DNA from: Caldifarciminota bacterium
GTDB taxonomy: Bacteria > Hydrothermota > E44-bin80
Assembly (NCBI GenBank): GCA_023127905.1
Contig: JAGMEZ010000565.1
Span: 1 to 16,014, forward strand
Direction of reading: 5' to 3'
Length of the DNA stretch: 16,014 nt
The stretch's first letter is position 1. Each line of letters begins with the position of its first letter. Made by a program: the position numbers and the translations under genes. This document shows positions 13,809-16,014 of this stretch, one piece after another. The notes beneath the pieces were generated by a model that was not told the origin of the DNA, ran no database searches, and saw only the letters and a program-made list of their open reading frames with translations.

Positions 13809-15524
13809 CTATAAAATAAGTAAAAACTTCCCTTGTTCTTCTCCTTGTTCTGTAATAATTTTATAGAAATAGACGCCCTGTGTCAATGGACGATTCTCAT
13901 CGTTTCGTAAATTCCATTCAACAAGATACTTCCCGGGCTTATACACTGCGTTTTCTAACAGTTTCACCCTTTGCCCAAGAACATTGTAAACCTCAATCCT
14001 TACACCCGTTACCTCTTGCAAGCTCAATGAGAAAATCAGATTGTTATGGGCAGGGTTTGGATAGGCTTTAAAGGTACATAGTAGTTTTCTTAAATCATTT
14101 TCAGCAACGGAAACACCAGGTCCAACAAGAAAAGCATAGATATGAGGCGGGACATTAAAAGGTGAGGTTCTTCTGATATCTTCAGTGTTTTTTGCCAACA
14201 GATAGTAGCAAACAGTGTCACCGAAAGATTGCGCAGGGATATAGCCCGCGTATACACCGGGTGTATCACCAACTGCTGAAAGTGGAGTAACATTAAATAC
14301 TGGATTGCTGTTAATTTTATAAAAGACAAGGGTTGAATCTGTAATTAAACCACCCGAAGTGATAATTTCAGCCCTTACCCTGTAAGGGTTTAACGTATCG
14401 TTTGTAGAATCTGGTAATGCATAGTGTTTGATGTGAATATATCGTCTGCTTGGAGCCTGCATTGTAATACAGTGGATAGCCCCACCTGAACCGGACATTG
14501 AGGAGCAGTCTATACCGATTATTTCGTGGTTTGGTAAGAGTTGTTCGTAGATAAATAATGCCGTGTCATCCTCCGAAAGCCCCCAGAGTGGGACAAGAAC
14601 CTTATTGTTTACCATTAATGAATTGAGATATGTAGGTGGTGCATCTGACGTTGACCATGGCATCGGTATTCTCACCACGCAATAATTATATCCTTCTCTA
14701 TTTTTGCAGCTGGCAATTGAATCCGCATTTTGATTAAGCAAATTATAATTCTGGTGTCCAGGTTCATATTCACCGACAAGAACCAGCGTGTCATTCAGAA
14801 TCTTTGTCCACAGATCAATATGTCCTGTATATTCAGTATTCATCCGCTGCAGCACAATGAACTGTTCAAGTCCACTATATTCTAACATTAAAGAATCTAT
14901 CTGCTCAGGTGTCAAAGATAGGTTCTCTTGATATATTAGTGTGCTTGCAAAACCGGTACCTAAACCGTCCACCATAAAATTACCACCAGCATGTATTAGG
15001 GGCGAACCATAAACGGGAATCGCCCAGGCATCACCTATGCGCCATGGGATTGTATCATCATCTGGTCTCCAGGATCGATTATAGATAAAGTCAACTATTC
15101 CTTCAGTGTTATCGTACTTGCGCATAAACCATGGACCATAGTCGCGGCTCCAGACGGAATTCCGTGGCCATATATAGAATTCTACCGAATCGAGCGGAAT
15201 ACCATTATTTTGCAGGTAATTTATAATATTATTCTTTTCACCATTGCTGCCAACAATTATATATGTCTTTGAAATCGCAACGACCTCACGAACAATTTCC
15301 CGGAAAATTGAGTTAAAGTAGCCATATAACCATGTAATAAAGACACCATGTAACTGTTCAAATTCACCAGGGGTTTCAACCCAGCCTCCAGGTGGTACTG
15401 TCACAATATGTCCCTTTCCAATTTCATCTACATGTAAACTCTCTTCCGGGGTCATCCACTGAGGAAGGAAATCATCTCCAGGATTTGGATTTGTTGCCAG
15501 CATTAAAACCAATAGGAATACCAT
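13809..15524 (-). CDS. Secreted peptidylarginine-deiminase-like enzyme (PPAD family) with T9SS-type sorting domain
   Basis: This family hydrolyses guanidino groups: agmatine in the cytosolic agmatine deiminases, peptidyl C-terminal arginine to citrulline in secreted PPAD of Porphyromonas. The catalytic residues are all visible: Asp128 in WSRDYGPW, His235 and Asp237 in GHIDLW, and Cys352 in GGAIHCIT. They match the PPAD set (Asp130, His236, Asp238, Cys351) almost in number. HAGGNFMVDG and an Arg-containing NRSWRPDDD loop also fit the family. About 375-470 is an Ig-like segment, and 488-571 (YPNPAHNN, VYNVLGQRV, GVYFYKI) is a type A sorting-like domain, so the overall order equals PPAD rather than the single-domain agmatine deiminase. 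AAGGAGGAG precedes the ATG, and an in-frame TAA just upstream blocks extension. The N-terminus is hydrophobic but short, without basic residues, an atypical signal peptide. Confidence 0.88.
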   Translation of the reverse strand: MVFLLVLMLATNPNPGDDFLPQWMTPEESLHVDEIGKGHIVTVPPGGWVETPGEFEQLHGVFITWLYGYFNSIFREIVREVVAISKTYIIVGSNGEKNNIINYLQNNGIPLDSVEFYIWPRNSVWSRDYGPWFMRKYDNTEGIVDFIYNRSWRPDDDTIPWRIGDAWAIPVYGSPLIHAGGNFMVDGLGTGFASTLIYQENLSLTPEQIDSLMLEYSGLEQFIVLQRMNTEYTGHIDLWTKILNDTLVLVGEYEPGHQNYNLLNQNADSIASCKNREGYNYCVVRIPMPWSTSDAPPTYLNSLMVNNKVLVPLWGLSEDDTALFIYEQLLPNHEIIGIDCSSMSGSGGAIHCITMQAPSRRYIHIKHYALPDSTNDTLNPYRVRAEIITSGGLITDSTLVFYKINSNPVFNVTPLSAVGDTPGVYAGYIPAQSFGDTVCYYLLAKNTEDIRRTSPFNVPPHIYAFLVGPGVSVAENDLRKLLCTFKAYPNPAHNNLIFSLSLQEVTGVRIEVYNVLGQRVKLLENAVYKPGKYLVEWNLRNDENRPLTQGVYFYKIITEQGEEQGKFLLIL

Positions 15525-15673
15525 CTCTCCTCCTTATATTTTGTATGGTACTGCGAAAAACCATTTTTGCAACTTTCTTTTAACTTACAATTTTTAAGAT
15601 TTTTATATAATTTATGCTTTCCTCCTACAGAAGTTTCCCATCCCCAATATCTACCTACATCAATTCTCCTTTT

Positions 15674-15692
15674 GTTGGGGACAAGTCCCAAC
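15674..15692. repeat. Palindrome GTTGGG/CCCAAC in the upstream intergenic region
   Basis: GTTGGGGACAAGTCCCAAC folds as GTTGGG-AC/GT-CCCAAC with one bulged G and a 2-nt loop. It lies between the deiminase gene and the CPBP gene, about 30 nt from a second palindrome. No U-tract follows on either strand. It resembles small dispersed intergenic repeats; only a genome-wide copy count would confirm that. Confidence 0.5.
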
Positions 15693-15719
15693 GCTACAAA
15701 ATACTGAACCCTTGATTTG

Positions 15720-15744
15720 GTTTCGGGAAATTCTTTCCCGAAAC
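15720..15744. repeat. 10-bp perfect palindrome GTTTCGGGAA/TTCCCGAAAC
   Basis: Perfect 10-bp arms (15720-15729 and 15735-15744) enclose a 5-nt loop. Pairing extends a little further with a bulge (TTTGG against CCAA). It lies 46 nt after the CPBP stop in minus-strand direction, where it could help end transcription, but no U-run follows on that strand, so an interspersed repeat is as likely. Confidence 0.5.
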
Positions 15745-15790
15745 ACCAATTTTCTTAATTTCGGACTTGCCTTCTTTTTTATGTCCCCTT

Positions 15791-16014
15791 TCATCCGTTT
15801 AATTTACCTAAGAAGCTTAATAATCCTCCACCAATATTGAACATCATATGGGCAATTATTGCAGGAATCAGGCTGTTTGTTTTTTCGCGAAAGTAACCTG
15901 CTACAACACCTAAAATAAAAGTAGAAAAAACTATTCCTGAGAACATATAAATATTCATTCCTGTTGTTAATAATCCGATATGCATTGCTGCAAAAAACAA
16001 AGCGCCTATTAAAA
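15791..16014 (-). CDS. C-terminal part of a CPBP (CAAX/bacteriocin-processing) family membrane protease
   Basis: The frame is open from the window edge to TGA at 15791, about 74 residues, and has no convincing start inside the window (only a TTG at 16000, in mid-motif), so the gene is cut by the edge. GALFFAAMHIGL matches the family's motif with a metal-binding His at the end of a membrane helix, and SLIPAIIAHMMFN matches the final His/Asn motif. Two hydrophobic helices are visible (around IYMFSGIVFSTFILGVVAGYF and the AIIAHMMF segment). The glutamate-pair motif would lie outside. CPBP proteins are multi-pass inner-membrane proteases or related factors, some linked to prenyl-protein or peptide processing. 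It is separated from the deiminase by about 266 nt with two palindromes and is probably a separate transcription unit. Confidence 0.8.
   Translation of the reverse strand, partial: LIGALFFAAMHIGLLTTGMNIYMFSGIVFSTFILGVVAGYFREKTNSLIPAIIAHMMFNIGGGLLSFLGKLNG

Noticed and set aside
13809..15524. Housekeeping agmatine deiminase (aguA)
   Set aside because: Catalytic motifs fit, but the added Ig-like and sorting-like domains and 571-residue length indicate a secreted PPAD-like enzyme; no polyamine genes adjoin.
15551..15568. GCGAAAAA/TTTTTGC dyad before the deiminase as a terminator or operator
   Set aside because: Short, A/T-rich, with an unpaired G; not distinguishable from composition bias. I also found no convincing -35/-10 pair for this operon in 15525-15790.
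15503..15691. 62-codon minus-strand ORF before the deiminase gene
   Set aside because: Begins within a palindromic repeat, overlaps the deiminase start, and shows no recognisable domain or ribosome site.

Overview
The window (about 16 kb, AT-rich, every convincing gene on the minus strand) comes from a Gram-negative-type bacterium. The cues are exported FecR/TPR/CHAT proteins and a secreted peptidylarginine-deiminase-like enzyme ending in a type IX secretion (T9SS) type A-like sorting domain. That domain, the many TPRs and the palindromic intergenic repeats suggest the Bacteroidetes/Chlorobi (FCB) group or an uncultured relative such as WOR-3/Stahlbacteria or Cloacimonadota. This placement is inference; no rRNA or other marker gene is present.

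Reading in the direction of transcription (right to left), the right edge holds the C-terminal part of a CPBP (CAAX protease/bacteriocin-processing) membrane protein. After an intergenic stretch with two palindromes comes a run of exported proteins: a PAD-family deiminase with Ig-like and C-terminal sorting domains (15524-13809); a giant 1675-residue TPR-CHAT protein (13789-8762); a FecR-domain protein (8674-7721) that overlaps by one base a second, 944-residue TPR-CHAT protein (7721-4887); and a small secreted protein with a beta-rich C-terminus (4751-4026). The deiminase and large CHAT genes are 19 nt apart. A TTGACA-17-TATATA promoter sits before the FecR gene. Both CHAT domains keep the His/Cys dyad (His1535/Cys1582 and His803/Cys848). 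I read this block as one exported proteolysis/deimination module: CHAT proteases are clan CD cysteine peptidases, and a secreted deiminase beside them recalls the functional pairing of gingipains (also clan CD) with PPAD in Porphyromonas. The analogy is inference.

The left part is a defence-type locus. A good sigma70-like promoter and a leader dyad precede an HsdM-type adenine methyltransferase (3697-1937), followed after 36 nt by an AlbA_2/Schlafen-type putative regulator with a GHKL-like region and winged-helix tail (1900-485). No specificity or endonuclease subunit lies inside the window, but another minus-strand gene begins at position 37 and runs off the left edge. Between it and the AlbA gene lies a 447-nt region with a nested array of CTCCCC/GGGGAG hairpins, three adjacent perfect dyads and what looks like the tail of a second winged-helix regulator.

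No tRNA, rRNA, CRISPR array, transposase or plus-strand gene was found.
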